A stretch of DNA of 20,174 bases from Bacillota bacterium (GTDB lineage: Bacteria; Bacillota; UBA994), in assembly GCA_018725535.1 (NCBI GenBank), contig QLUS01000018.1:1-20174 (forward strand). Reading direction: 5' to 3'. The notes under the pieces were generated by a model, which was not told where the DNA came from, did no database searches, and was given only the letters and a program-made list of their open reading frames with translations. Below, in pieces: positions 1-7,246 of this stretch (position 1 is the first letter of the stretch; the number at the start of each line of letters is the position of its first letter). A program made the translations under genes and the position numbers.

Positions 1-939
1 GCGAGATAGCTAACCTACTACCTATCATCGAAGATGTTGCGGCCCTCCAAGAGAACCGCCGCCAGTTTGAACCACTGGACGCGGGCGCAACCGCAGTAGC
101 CCTTACTGAGATGCACAGGAAGCTCATAAAAACGACTGCGGAGTTTGCAGAGGCCGGCACTGCAAAGAGAAGCGTTGCCCAGAGGGCCGCCAATCGTATC
201 GCTGATCTAAAAAAGGTGCTGGATGACTGGTTCAAGTTCTACGATGGGTATGACCCATACTTTAGCTGGTGGAACCGTACCCCCTACGCCTCCCTTATCA
301 CTGCACTGGACAATTACCACCGTTTCCTGCGAGAGACACTTGTCGAGGTCAAGCCCGGGGAAGATGAGCCCCTTATTGGCGACCCCATTGGCCGAGAGGG
401 ACTGGCGGTAGATCTCGAGCACGAAATGATCCCCTACACCCCAAGCGAGCTCACCAGCATTGCAAAGCAGGAACTGGCCTGGTGCATGGATGAATGGAAG
501 CGAGCCGCAAGGGATATGGGACTTGGCGCGGACTGGAAGGCTTCCCTGTTACCCCCGAAAACCGAGCGGGTATGCTGTTTTGGCGGACACACCGCTCTGC
601 GCGCATCATCTTCTCCCTGAACTTCCACATTGGCGAGTGGGGCCCTGAGGAGTGCATAGAATTCTTAGTGGAAACGGTGGGACACGACCGCCACACCGCC
701 ACCGGAGAGGTGCGCCGCTCCTTTAACGGCAACTACCCCCCGCTCTACCAAGCTGCCTATATGATTGGTGCCATTCAGATTCGTGCCCTGCATAGAGAAC
801 TTATAGCCGTCGGCCGCATGACCCTGAAGGAGTTTCATGCCAGCATATTGCAGGCAACCTTATGCCCATCGAAATGGTGCGGGCTAATTTATCTGACACC
901 CTGCTACCGAGGGACTACCAGACCAATTGGAGGCTCTAA
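1..939 (+). pseudogene. Broken DUF885-family protein gene, 5' end off window
   Basis: Reading frame is open from base 3 with no start in view, so the gene enters from the left edge. The first part (to about 545) contains stretches typical of the DUF885 family (large, often secreted or lipoprotein putative metallohydrolases), such as ELAWCMDEWKRAARDMG. The text then switches frame near 539-548 and continues with the family's C-terminal region (MLFWRTHRSARIIFSLNFH, GEVRRSFNGNYPPLYQAAYM). A second switch near 854-855 restores the expected ending MPIEMVRANLSDTLLPRDYQ and stop TAA at 937-939. From family knowledge, the segment between the two parts should hold a His-rich HExxGH-like motif; it is absent here. 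No single frame spans the gene, so I call it a pseudogene. Family assignment is from memory of the motifs; the inactivation is seen directly. Confidence 0.8.
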
Positions 940-960
940 GCAGCATTAGGGACGAAGCGG

Positions 961-996
961 AACGAGTCCTCCCTTGCATAAAGGGGAGGACTCGTT
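961..996. terminator. Convergent rho-independent terminator hairpin
   Basis: A perfect 13-bp inverted repeat (AACGAGTCCTCCC at 961-973 with its complement at 984-996) encloses a 10-nt loop. It sits between the converging DUF885 pseudogene and rpsI. On the plus strand it is followed by TTTGTGTT, a fair U-tract. On the minus strand the tail (TTCCGCTTCGT) is weaker, but the stem is strong, so it probably ends the rpsI transcript too. Confidence 0.8.
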
Positions 997-1018
997 TGTG
1001 TTCGGTCTCGGAGTCGGT

Positions 1019-1411
1019 CTATCTTTTCGAGAACTGGGGTGCGCGGCGAGCCTTTTTGAGGCCGTACTTTTTGCGTTCAACCATACGGGGGTCACGCGTG
1101 AGCAACCCGGCCTTTTTTAGCGCGGGGCGGGACTCTGCATCCTGCACCGTCAGGGCGCGGGCGATGCCGTGCCGGATGGCACCAGCTTGACCGGAGATGC
1201 CGCCACCGTGCACCGTAGCGATAACATCGTAGTTACCGGCGGTGTTGGTGAGGACGAGGGGCTGACGAACAATGAGCTTAAGTGTTTCCAGCCCAAAGTA
1301 CGCGTCAATCGGCTTCTTGTTGATGATGATGCTGCCGGAGCCGGGGAGCAAACGCACCCGTGCTACCGCAGTTTTTCTGCGACCTGTTCCGCGGAACTGA
1401 ATACTAGCCAT
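1019..1411 (-). CDS. rpsI: 30S ribosomal protein S9
   Basis: This is the complete 130-residue S9, a small-subunit head protein. The N-terminal GTGRRKTAVARVRL block, the central GGGISGQAGAIRHGIARAL block and the basic tail ending SKR are family hallmarks. The C-terminal tail reaches the P-site tRNA in ribosome structures. The ATG start (1409-1411) is preceded by GGAGG-containing sequence at a good distance. It lies 16 nt after the rplM stop, forming the usual rplM-rpsI pair, and is the last gene of the minus-strand block before the convergent terminator. Confidence 0.98.
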   Translation of the reverse strand: MASIQFRGTGRRKTAVARVRLLPGSGSIIINKKPIDAYFGLETLKLIVRQPLVLTNTAGNYDVIATVHGGGISGQAGAIRHGIARALTVQDAESRPALKKAGLLTRDPRMVERKKYGLKKARRAPQFSKR

Positions 1412-1427
1412 GCCTTATCCTCCTCTC

Positions 1428-1865
1428 CTAACCTTTGAGCGTCCACACGGCGGGCAATTGCGCGGCATGCGGGTGCTCCGACCCACGATAGACCTTCATC
1501 TTCTTGCCTTGTGTGCGGCCGAGGGTATTATGGGGCAACATGCCTTTGACGGCCTTTTCAATCACAAACTCGGGCTTGGTACGCATTAGTTCCCCGTAAG
1601 GTGTGGCGCGAAAACCACCGGGGTAACCGGAATGCCGGTAATACTTTTTGTCGGCAAGCTTGTTACCTGTAAGCTTGACCTTTTCCGCGTTTACAACAAT
1701 AACAAAATCGCCTGTGTCGAGATGCGGTGTGAACTCGGGCTTTGTTTTGCCGCGCAAAATAGCGGCGACCTCGCTAGCGAGGCGTCCGAGCGAATGGCCG
1801 GTAGCGTCAACTACCCACCATTTACGTTCTACCTCTCCCGGCTTGGCGATAAATGTGCTGCGCAT
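1428..1865 (-). CDS. rplM: 50S ribosomal protein L13
   Basis: L13 is an early-assembly 23S rRNA-binding protein. The 145-residue product begins MRSTFIAKPGEVERKWWVVDATG and contains KTKPEFTPHLDTGDFVIVVNAEK and GMLPHNTLGR, all diagnostic. I chose the ATG at 1863-1865 because AGGAGGG lies 6 nt upstream and the N-terminus matches the family; an in-frame ATG 33 nt further upstream would place the start beyond the ribosome-binding site. An 81-nt gap separates it from truA and contains a hairpin and a probable promoter, so rplM-rpsI can likely be transcribed on its own. In several bacteria L13 represses its own mRNA; whether that applies here is inference. Confidence 0.98.
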   Translation of the reverse strand: MRSTFIAKPGEVERKWWVVDATGHSLGRLASEVAAILRGKTKPEFTPHLDTGDFVIVVNAEKVKLTGNKLADKKYYRHSGYPGGFRATPYGELMRTKPEFVIEKAVKGMLPHNTLGRTQGKKMKVYRGSEHPHAAQLPAVWTLKG

Positions 1866-1901
1866 GGGTTCCCTCCTACTAGGTTGCATATTAGACAACG
1901 C

Positions 1902-1937
1902 ACTCGGGTGGTTCGAGGCTCAATCGAACCACCGAGT
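1902..1937 (-). promoter_or_regulatory. Hairpin in truA-rplM spacer (5' leader of rplM)
   Basis: Minus-strand RNA can form a stem of 13-14 bp with one bulged base (arms 1902-1916 and 1924-1937, loop 1917-1923). The segment after it, GCGTTGTCTAATATGCAAC, has no U-run and holds a small GTTG/CAAC stem, so it does not look like an efficient terminator. If transcription starts from the promoter just upstream, only the inner 7-8 bp (TGGTTCGA/TCGAACCA) would be present, at the very 5' end of the mRNA. It may be an L13 leader or an mRNA stabiliser; the function is inferred. Confidence 0.55.
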
Positions 1938-1966
1938 ATTTTATACCTACAAGTCGAGCTTGTCAA
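1938..1966 (-). promoter_or_regulatory. Sigma-A-type promoter for rplM-rpsI
   Basis: On the minus strand a perfect -35 TTGACA (1961-1966) is followed after exactly 17 nt by -10 TAAAAT (1938-1943), five of six matches to TATAAT. The -35 lies in the last codons of truA and its stop codon is in the spacer. The predicted start of transcription is around 1929-1932, about 65 nt upstream of the rplM ATG. This is a strong match to the housekeeping consensus and explains how rplM-rpsI can be expressed apart from the ECF-truA genes. Confidence 0.75.
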
Positions 1967-2711
1967 TGGCTGCAAACGGGTTGTACTCTACCGCCACGAG
2001 ATACAGCCCGTGGGCGGGGGCGGTGGTAAAGGCGAGCGGACGGCGACCGCTGGTCAAGGCCTGTGAGATATCTGCCGCAGTAGCTCGGCATTTGCCTACG
2101 GCGACGAGCGCTCCTACCATGTTTCGCACCATGCGGTAGAGAAACCCATTCCCATTAAATTCTACCGCAAGCGTGTCGCCTTCTCGCTTAAGTTTCACAT
2201 CGTTTATGGTGCGCACGGTGGTCGTGACGCTGCTGTCACTCGCGCAAAACGCCTTAAAGTCGTGCGTCCCCACGAAAAGCGGTAATGCTTCTGCCATCCC
2301 CTCTACATCGACCTTAGTGCCAATCTGCCAAGCTCGATGGCGGAGTATTGGACTCGGGCCGTAGCGCAGCAAGAGCACATAGCGATAGACTTTGCCCGTA
2401 GCGGAAAACCTCGCGTGAAAGCTATCCGGTACTTGCTCTGACCAGAGCACCTTTACGTCTTCCGGCAGAATCGAGTTTAGGGCGACCGCTAACTTCAGAG
2501 CGGGAATGCTTGTCGTGAGGCTCAGGCTCGCCACCTGCCCCAAAGCATGGGCACCTGCGTCGGTGCGCCCTGCCCCCTCGACACTCACCGTGTGACCCGT
2601 TAGGCGATACAGCGCGTCTTCTAGTGTGCCCTGTACGGTACGCTGTTTGGGCTGCACCTGCCATCCCGCGAAGTCTGTACCGTCGTACTCGAGGGTAAGC
2701 TTTACTTTCAT
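1947..2711 (-). CDS. truA: tRNA pseudouridine(38-40) synthase TruA
   Basis: The 254-residue enzyme isomerises U38-U40 in the anticodon arm of tRNAs. The catalytic Asp is visible as D51 in GAGRTDAGAHALGQ; other family blocks are LEYDGTDFAGWQVQ at the N-terminus, SFHARFSATGKVYRY and GNGFLYRMVRNMVGALV. I chose the ATG at 2709-2711, which overlaps the ecfT stop by 4 nt (ATGA) and gives the standard N-terminus, MKVKLTLEYDG; the frame stays open upstream inside ecfT but that part is not homologous. The overlap indicates translational coupling with ecfT. Following an ECF module with truA is a standard Bacillota arrangement. Confidence 0.97.
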   Translation of the reverse strand: MKVKLTLEYDGTDFAGWQVQPKQRTVQGTLEDALYRLTGHTVSVEGAGRTDAGAHALGQVASLSLTTSIPALKLAVALNSILPEDVKVLWSEQVPDSFHARFSATGKVYRYVLLLRYGPSPILRHRAWQIGTKVDVEGMAEALPLFVGTHDFKAFCASDSSVTTTVRTINDVKLKREGDTLAVEFNGNGFLYRMVRNMVGALVAVGKCRATAADISQALTSGRRPLAFTTAPAHGLYLVAVEYNPFAAIDKLDL

Positions 2712-3499
2712 AGGGCTAGCGCCACAGCGCTGATTACCACAAAACTTGCCACGGCGTAAGCGTCTAGACTGGAATACTTGAGGATCTTGTACTTGGTGCG
2801 ACCTTCGCCGCCGCGGTAGCACCTCGCCTCCATAGCCATCGCCAGTTCATCTGCGCGCCGAAAGGCCGAGATAAAGAGTGGTATCAGGAGGGGCAGCAAG
2901 CTTTTCGCTCGCTTAAGCAAGCCCCCGCTCTCAAAGTCTGCGCCACGCGCGAGCTGCGCTTTCATAATCTTCTCCGCCTCTTCTAGGAGTGTAGGGATAA
3001 AGCGCAAGGCGATCGTCATCATCATGGCCAGTTCGTGTGCAGGCACGCCAAATCGCCGTAGGGGTCTTAGAGCCACCTCAAGGGCATCGGTTAAGGCAAT
3101 GGGGGAGGTAGTTAACGTCAGGACTGACGTGGACAGCACAAGCAACACCAAGCGGAAGGCAAGGAGAAACCCCTGTCTTACGCCGCCTGAATAGATGCGC
3201 ACAAACCACAACGACACGAGCTCTACGCCTTCGCGGGACGTAAACACGTGCAGCACCACGGTGAGCGACAAAATCATCAAAATGGGCCGCAACCCCCGCA
3301 GCACCATCTTCACCGGAACTTGAGACAGCCAGACAACCAGTAGCGATGCTAACCCCAGTACCGAGTAGGAAAGCCAACTCGTCGCGATAAACAGAACCAT
3401 GATGTAGGCGAACGACATCCCGAGTTTGGTGCGGGGGTCGAGGCGATGGGCTACACTTGCGCCAGGGAAGTACTGCCCAAGGGTTACGTTTGTCAGCAT
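2708..3499 (-). CDS. ecfT: Energy-coupling factor transporter transmembrane protein EcfT
   Basis: EcfT is the membrane scaffold of a group II ECF transporter, linking two ATPases to interchangeable substrate-binding S components. The 263-residue product begins MLTNVTLGQYFPG and has the HRLDPRTKLG block (18-27), several hydrophobic stretches (about 30-60, 70-88, 110-130 and 245-263) and two cytoplasmic coupling motifs, ARG at 184-186 and ARC at 225-227 in AMEARCYRGGEGRTKY. The second motif has Cys where many homologues have Gly. The start is ATG at 3497-3499, 2 nt after the ecfA2 stop. No S component is encoded here, which fits a shared module serving S proteins encoded elsewhere. Confidence 0.95.
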   Translation of the reverse strand: MLTNVTLGQYFPGASVAHRLDPRTKLGMSFAYIMVLFIATSWLSYSVLGLASLLVVWLSQVPVKMVLRGLRPILMILSLTVVLHVFTSREGVELVSLWFVRIYSGGVRQGFLLAFRLVLLVLSTSVLTLTTSPIALTDALEVALRPLRRFGVPAHELAMMMTIALRFIPTLLEEAEKIMKAQLARGADFESGGLLKRAKSLLPLLIPLFISAFRRADELAMAMEARCYRGGEGRTKYKILKYSSLDAYAVASFVVISAVALAL

Positions 3500-3501
3500 G
3501 C

Positions 3502-4365
3502 TCACGCGCCGCCACCCCTTTCGCGCCAAGCTTCAACAATGAACTGGCGAGCTTCCGCTAGGGTTAGAGCAACGGCCGGAACACTCCAGCCCGCTAACCG
3601 CAAGCGCCGCAAAACTTCTGTGGCCTGCGGGACACCTAGCCCAATTGTAGCGAGACTCTCGGCATGACGGAACACCTCGCGCGGCGATCCGTCATGTAAA
3701 ATTCCCCCCTCATGCATGACCACCAGCCGATTCACTAAGCGCGCGACGTCTTCCATACTGTGTGAGACCAGAATTACCGTGATCCCCCGCTCGCGGTGAA
3801 GTGCGCTAATGCGTGCCAAAACGTCGTCGCGCCCCCGTGGGTCTAGCCCTGCCGTCGGTTCGTCGAGAATCAACACCTGCGGGCGCATCGCCAAAACCCC
3901 GGCAATGGCTACCCGGCGCATCTGGCCGCCTGACAACTCAAAGGGACTTCTCTCTTTCATCTCAAGCGGCAACCCCACAGTTAGCAGTGCCTCATCTACG
4001 CGCGCAGCTGCTTCATCTGGGGTTACGCCTAGATTTAGCGGCCCAAAGGCGATATCTGCCGCCACTGTTTCCGCGAACAACTGATGCTCGGCAAACTGAA
4101 ACACAAGCCCCACCGATTGTCGCAAGGGACGAAGCCGCACACCTTTGTCGGTGGTGGTGACATCACCCACCGTAACGGTTCCTTGGGTGGGTTTTAGTAA
4201 GCCATTGAGCAATTGCACCAACGTAGATTTGCCGGAACCAGTCTGCCCGATAATGCCGACAAATTCGCCGTCTGCGATCGTCAAGTCAACACCTCGCAAA
4301 GCTTGGCGTTCAAAAGGCGTACCCGGTGAGTACGTGAAGCTAACGTTCTTTAGCTGGATTGGCAT
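3502..4365 (-). CDS. ecfA2: Energy-coupling factor transporter ATP-binding protein EcfA2
   Basis: This is an ABC ATPase subunit of the ECF vitamin/metal uptake module. The 287-residue protein shows Walker A GQTGSGKST (40-48), Q-loop FQFAEHQLF, signature LSGGQMRR (from 144), Walker B LILDEPTAGLDP with catalytic E169, and the switch His in LVSHSMED (H202). Conserved downstream text (HEGGILHDGSPREVF) is typical of EcfA2. Its ATG lies inside the end of ecfA1, overlapping it by 16 nt, and ecfT follows at once, so the three subunits are likely translated in coupled fashion as one complex. Confidence 0.95.
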   Translation of the reverse strand: MPIQLKNVSFTYSPGTPFERQALRGVDLTIADGEFVGIIGQTGSGKSTLVQLLNGLLKPTQGTVTVGDVTTTDKGVRLRPLRQSVGLVFQFAEHQLFAETVAADIAFGPLNLGVTPDEAAARVDEALLTVGLPLEMKERSPFELSGGQMRRVAIAGVLAMRPQVLILDEPTAGLDPRGRDDVLARISALHRERGITVILVSHSMEDVARLVNRLVVMHEGGILHDGSPREVFRHAESLATIGLGVPQATEVLRRLRLAGWSVPAVALTLAEARQFIVEAWRERGGGA

Positions 4366-5192
4366 AAGGCATTAACCAGCTGAGCTGCAGTAAGAATGCC
4401 GTCGGGCAAAGGCAGCCCACTCCTCTGTAATTCTTTAGCTAATTTAGCGGCTAGCGGTACATCCAACCCCAGAGATTCTAGGAGCTCCGGCTGCGAGAAC
4501 ACTTCCGCAGGAGTGCCCGTGGTAACCACGCGCCCTTCGTCCATTGCGATAACGCGGTGAGCAAGCACGGCTTCATCCATGTGGTGGGTAATGAGCACGG
4601 TGGTCATCTTAGCGGCGCTTCTCAGCGCGAGGATAGTATCTATGACTTCCGCCCGACCCACAGGGTCTAGCATAGCCGTAGCCTCATCTAGAACCAAGAG
4701 CTTAGGATGCATGGCCAAGACACCGGCAATGGCGACTCTTTGTTTCTGTCCGCCGGAAAGCAAATGTGGGGCGTGATTGCGATAAGGCATCATATTTACT
4801 TGCTTAAGCGCCGCGTCCACTCTCTCGGCAATCTCCGGTGTAGGCACGCCGAGGTTCTCCGGGCCGAAAGCTACATCCTCGTCAATCACTGTGGCCACAA
4901 TCTGGTTGTCCGGGTTCTGAAAGACCATCCCCACGGTCTGTCTAATGCTCCACAGCAACCGCGCGTCCTGCGTGTCCATGCCCATCACTAGGACGCGGCC
5001 CTCCGTTGGCAGTAATATGGCGTTAAGATGCTTGGCGAGGGTAGACTTGCCTGAGCCATTGCGCCCGATAATAGCCACGAACTCTCCTTCGTCAATATGG
5101 ATGTCTACGCCGCCGAGCGCGTAGGTGTCGCCGTCGTGCCCACGGTAGACATGGTGAAGACCCTTAATTTCAATGATGCTGGGCACCCCCAT
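4350..5192 (-). CDS. ecfA1: Energy-coupling factor transporter ATP-binding protein EcfA1
   Basis: This is the partner ABC ATPase of EcfA2. The 280-residue protein has Walker A GRNGSGKST (43-51), Q-loop FQNPDNQIVATVIDEDVAFG, signature LSGGQKQR (145-152), Walker B LVLDEATAMLDP with E170, and the switch His in LITHHMDEA. The DEATAMLDP form rather than DEPTAGLDP distinguishes EcfA1 from EcfA2. The start is ATG at 5190-5192; the ribosome-binding site upstream is poor, and a GTG two codons in is an alternative. It begins about 30 nt after the rplQ terminator with no clear promoter, so expression may rely on read-through. Confidence 0.94.
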   Translation of the reverse strand: MGVPSIIEIKGLHHVYRGHDGDTYALGGVDIHIDEGEFVAIIGRNGSGKSTLAKHLNAILLPTEGRVLVMGMDTQDARLLWSIRQTVGMVFQNPDNQIVATVIDEDVAFGPENLGVPTPEIAERVDAALKQVNMMPYRNHAPHLLSGGQKQRVAIAGVLAMHPKLLVLDEATAMLDPVGRAEVIDTILALRSAAKMTTVLITHHMDEAVLAHRVIAMDEGRVVTTGTPAEVFSQPELLESLGLDVPLAAKLAKELQRSGLPLPDGILTAAQLVNALCQSS

Positions 5193-5221
5193 TCATCACA
5201 CTACAGTACCCTTACCCTCGC

Positions 5222-5254
5222 AAAAAGAAAGCCGGTGGGGGTTAGTCCACCAGC
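5222..5254 (-). terminator. Rho-independent terminator overlapping the rplQ stop
   Basis: On the minus strand the stem GCTGGTGG/CCACCGGC (5247-5254 with 5231-5238, including one G-U pair) has an 8-nt loop and is followed directly by TTTCTTTTTG (5221-5230). The left arm is formed by the last rplQ codons and the loop contains the TAA stop, so the terminator is partly coding. It should end or attenuate the alpha operon before the ECF genes. Confidence 0.8.
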
Positions 5255-5583
5255 TCAATAATCGCCTGCGGTGCGGAGTCGCCGCGCCGCACGTCGGTCT
5301 TCATGATGCGAGTATACCCACCCTCGCGCGATGTGTATTTTGGTGCGATTTCCGTGAACAGCTTGGTTACTACGCCCTCATCAAACAGATAGCTTAGCGC
5401 TTGGCGCCTCGCGTGAAGATCTCCACGTTTCCCAAGCGTTATAAGCTTCTCGCTAATGCGCTGGACTTCCTTCGCCCGTGTCTCTGTGGTTTCCATGCGC
5501 CCCTGACGCAAAAACGCTGTAGCTAGGTTGCGCAATATGGCGCGCCGGTGGTTGGTCCGGCGCCCTAGTTTGCGGTAAGACAT
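5242..5583 (-). CDS. rplQ: 50S ribosomal protein L17
   Basis: This is the 113-residue L17, a large-subunit protein near the tunnel exit. Diagnostic blocks are MSYRKLGRRTNHRRAILRNL at the N-terminus, ETTETRAKEVQRISEKLITLGKR in part, and GGYTRIMKTDVRRGDSAPQAIIELVD at the end. The start is ATG at 5581-5583, shortly after rpoA, with GGGAG upstream. It is the last gene of the alpha operon and its final codons form part of a terminator stem. Confidence 0.98.
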   Translation of the reverse strand: MSYRKLGRRTNHRRAILRNLATAFLRQGRMETTETRAKEVQRISEKLITLGKRGDLHARRQALSYLFDEGVVTKLFTEIAPKYTSREGGYTRIMKTDVRRGDSAPQAIIELVD

Positions 5584-5594
5584 ATACTCACTCC

Positions 5595-6542
5595 CTACTC
5601 TTCGCTCTTCTTGAGGTAGAGACCTAGGTCAGCTAGTTTGTGCTGTACCTCTTCGAGCGACTTCTTGCCGAGGTTCCTGACCTTCATCATTTCTTCTTCG
5701 GTCTTGTCTATCAGGTCTTGCACTTGGTTAATGCCAGCCCGCTTGAGGCAGTTGAAAGAGCGCACCGACAGGTCAAGCTCCTCAATGGTCATCTCATGCA
5801 GCCTCTCCCGCGGGTTATCGCCGCGGTCGGCCAAAGCCTTGGTAGCTTCCGCCTTTTCCGTCAGGGACACAAACAGGCGCAGATGATCACTCATAATCTT
5901 GGCCCCGATGCTGATAGCCTCTTCCGGAGTAAGGCTGCCATCTGTCCAAACCTCCAATGACAGCCGATCGTAATTCGTGTGTTGTCCGACACGCGTCTTA
6001 TCCACCGTGTAGTTAACTCGCGTGACTGGCGTGAACACCGAGTCCATAGGTATGACCCCGATGGGCTGGTGCTGTTTTTTGTTGCGCTCGGCGGGAACAT
6101 ACCCTCGCCCTGGGGCGACCGTAATCTCCGCAAAGAAACGTGCGTCCTCGTCGAGCTTGGCAATCACAAGTGAAGGGTTGAGAATCTCGACATCGGCGTC
6201 AGCGATAATGTCTGCCGCCGTAACTATGCCCTCACCCGTCTTTGCGATCCGGAGCATTTTTTCTCCGCTGCCGTGCAGACGGAGTCGCAGCGTCTTCAGG
6301 TTCAGAACAATCTCTGTTGTGTCTTCGACTACCCCGGGGATAGTCGAAAACTCGTGCAAGACGCCTTCAATTTTAACAGATGTGACTGCGGCTCCGGGTA
6401 ACGAAGAAAGTAGTATGCGCCGCAGTGCATTCCCCAAAGTAGTGCCGTAGCCCCGCTGTAAAGGCTCTACAATGAACTTTCCATAGCTTGGTGTAACCTC
6501 TTCGCGCTGCACCCGCGGTACTTCCATGGCCAATTCTAACAT
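5595..6542 (-). CDS. rpoA: DNA-directed RNA polymerase subunit alpha
   Basis: The alpha dimer nucleates RNA polymerase assembly and its C-terminal domain contacts UP elements and activators. The 315-residue protein has the dimerisation block (EPLQRGYGTTLGNALRRILLSSLPG, about 27-51, read in parts), the insert domain with PMDSVFTPVTRVNYTVD, a linker near 235-245, and the C-terminal domain with ELDLSVRSFNCLKRAGI and VRNLGKKSLEEV. The start is ATG at 6540-6542; AAGGAGG lies 12 nt upstream, a rather long spacing, and no closer in-frame start with a better site is visible before M6. It is placed between rpsD and rplQ as in most bacteria. Confidence 0.98.
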   Translation of the reverse strand: MLELAMEVPRVQREEVTPSYGKFIVEPLQRGYGTTLGNALRRILLSSLPGAAVTSVKIEGVLHEFSTIPGVVEDTTEIVLNLKTLRLRLHGSGEKMLRIAKTGEGIVTAADIIADADVEILNPSLVIAKLDEDARFFAEITVAPGRGYVPAERNKKQHQPIGVIPMDSVFTPVTRVNYTVDKTRVGQHTNYDRLSLEVWTDGSLTPEEAISIGAKIMSDHLRLFVSLTEKAEATKALADRGDNPRERLHEMTIEELDLSVRSFNCLKRAGINQVQDLIDKTEEEMMKVRNLGKKSLEEVQHKLADLGLYLKKSEE

Positions 6543-6598
6543 TTAGGCGATTACCCTCCTTACCTTCCCATCACGCCTTGGTCTAAGCTCGGGTCGCC

Positions 6599-7225
6599 TT
6601 ATCTCGAATACCTTTCCACGATCAAGTGCTCGCGGACCGGAATGTCAATGTCTTCGCGCTTAGGTAGTCCGACGATAGTTGCACGTGCCGCGTTCAGTTC
6701 TACAGAAATCCAAGGAACCACTCTCCGACCGCGCATGGACTCAGCATACTCCTGAAATAGGGGGACAGACAAACTCTTTGTGGCCACGACAATAACATCC
6801 CCCTCTTTGACTAGGTATGAGGGGATATTAACACGATGCCCATTCACGGTGAAGTGACCGTGGCGCACTAGTTGGCGTCCTTGACTGCGGGAGTCAGCAA
6901 AACCTGCCCGCGTAACCACATTGTCTAGTCTAAGCTCAAGGAGCTGCAACAGACGCTCGCCGGTGACGCCTTTCTCGCGTGCGGCCTTGGCGAAGTAGAG
7001 ACGGAACTGGCGCTCGAGAACCCCATAGATGCGACGCGCCTTTTGTTTCTCACGTAGCTGCAGGCCATATTCCGTTGCCTTCTTGCGCCCTTGGCCATGT
7101 TGCCCGGGAGCATAGGACCTACGGTCAATGGCGCACTTACCAGAGTAGCAGCGCGTGCCTTTTAGAAAAAGCTTGATGCCCTCGCGCCTGCACAACCGGC
7201 ATACCGGACCTGTATATCTTGCCAT
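6599..7225 (-). CDS. rpsD: 30S ribosomal protein S4 (zinc-binding, C+ form)
   Basis: S4 is a primary 16S rRNA-binding protein that starts assembly of the small-subunit body. The 208-residue product has four N-terminal cysteines, C9, C12, C26 and C31 (VCRLCRREG...RCYSGKC), giving the zinc-binding C+ form. The S4 RNA-binding domain (RLDNVVTRAGFADSRSQGRQ and VRHGHFTVNGHRVNIPSY) follows. The start is ATG at 7223-7225 with GGAGG upstream. In many bacteria S4 represses its own operon; no leader for this can be identified here. Confidence 0.98.
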   Translation of the reverse strand: MARYTGPVCRLCRREGIKLFLKGTRCYSGKCAIDRRSYAPGQHGQGRKKATEYGLQLREKQKARRIYGVLERQFRLYFAKAAREKGVTGERLLQLLELRLDNVVTRAGFADSRSQGRQLVRHGHFTVNGHRVNIPSYLVKEGDVIVVATKSLSVPLFQEYAESMRGRRVVPWISVELNAARATIVGLPKREDIDIPVREHLIVERYSR

Positions 7226-7246
7226 CTTGCTTTACACCTCCAAAGA

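Noticed and set aside
539..862. Programmed frameshifting to make an intact DUF885 protein
   Set aside because: No slippery sequence is seen and the segment expected to hold the metal-binding motif is missing, so decay is simpler.
1902..1937. Rho-independent terminator after truA
   Set aside because: There is no U-run after the hairpin on the minus strand, and a promoter overlaps it; kept as a leader hairpin instead.
3078..3539. Second minus-strand frame of about 150 codons within ecfT
   Set aside because: It lies inside the well-supported ecfT frame, is rich in Arg, His and Pro, and shows no family motif.
6545..6599. AGGCGA/TCGCCT inverted repeat in the rpsD-rpoA spacer, which would loop out and shorten the long rpoA ribosome-binding-site spacing
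   Set aside because: Only 6 bp with a loop of more than 40 nt; likely by chance.
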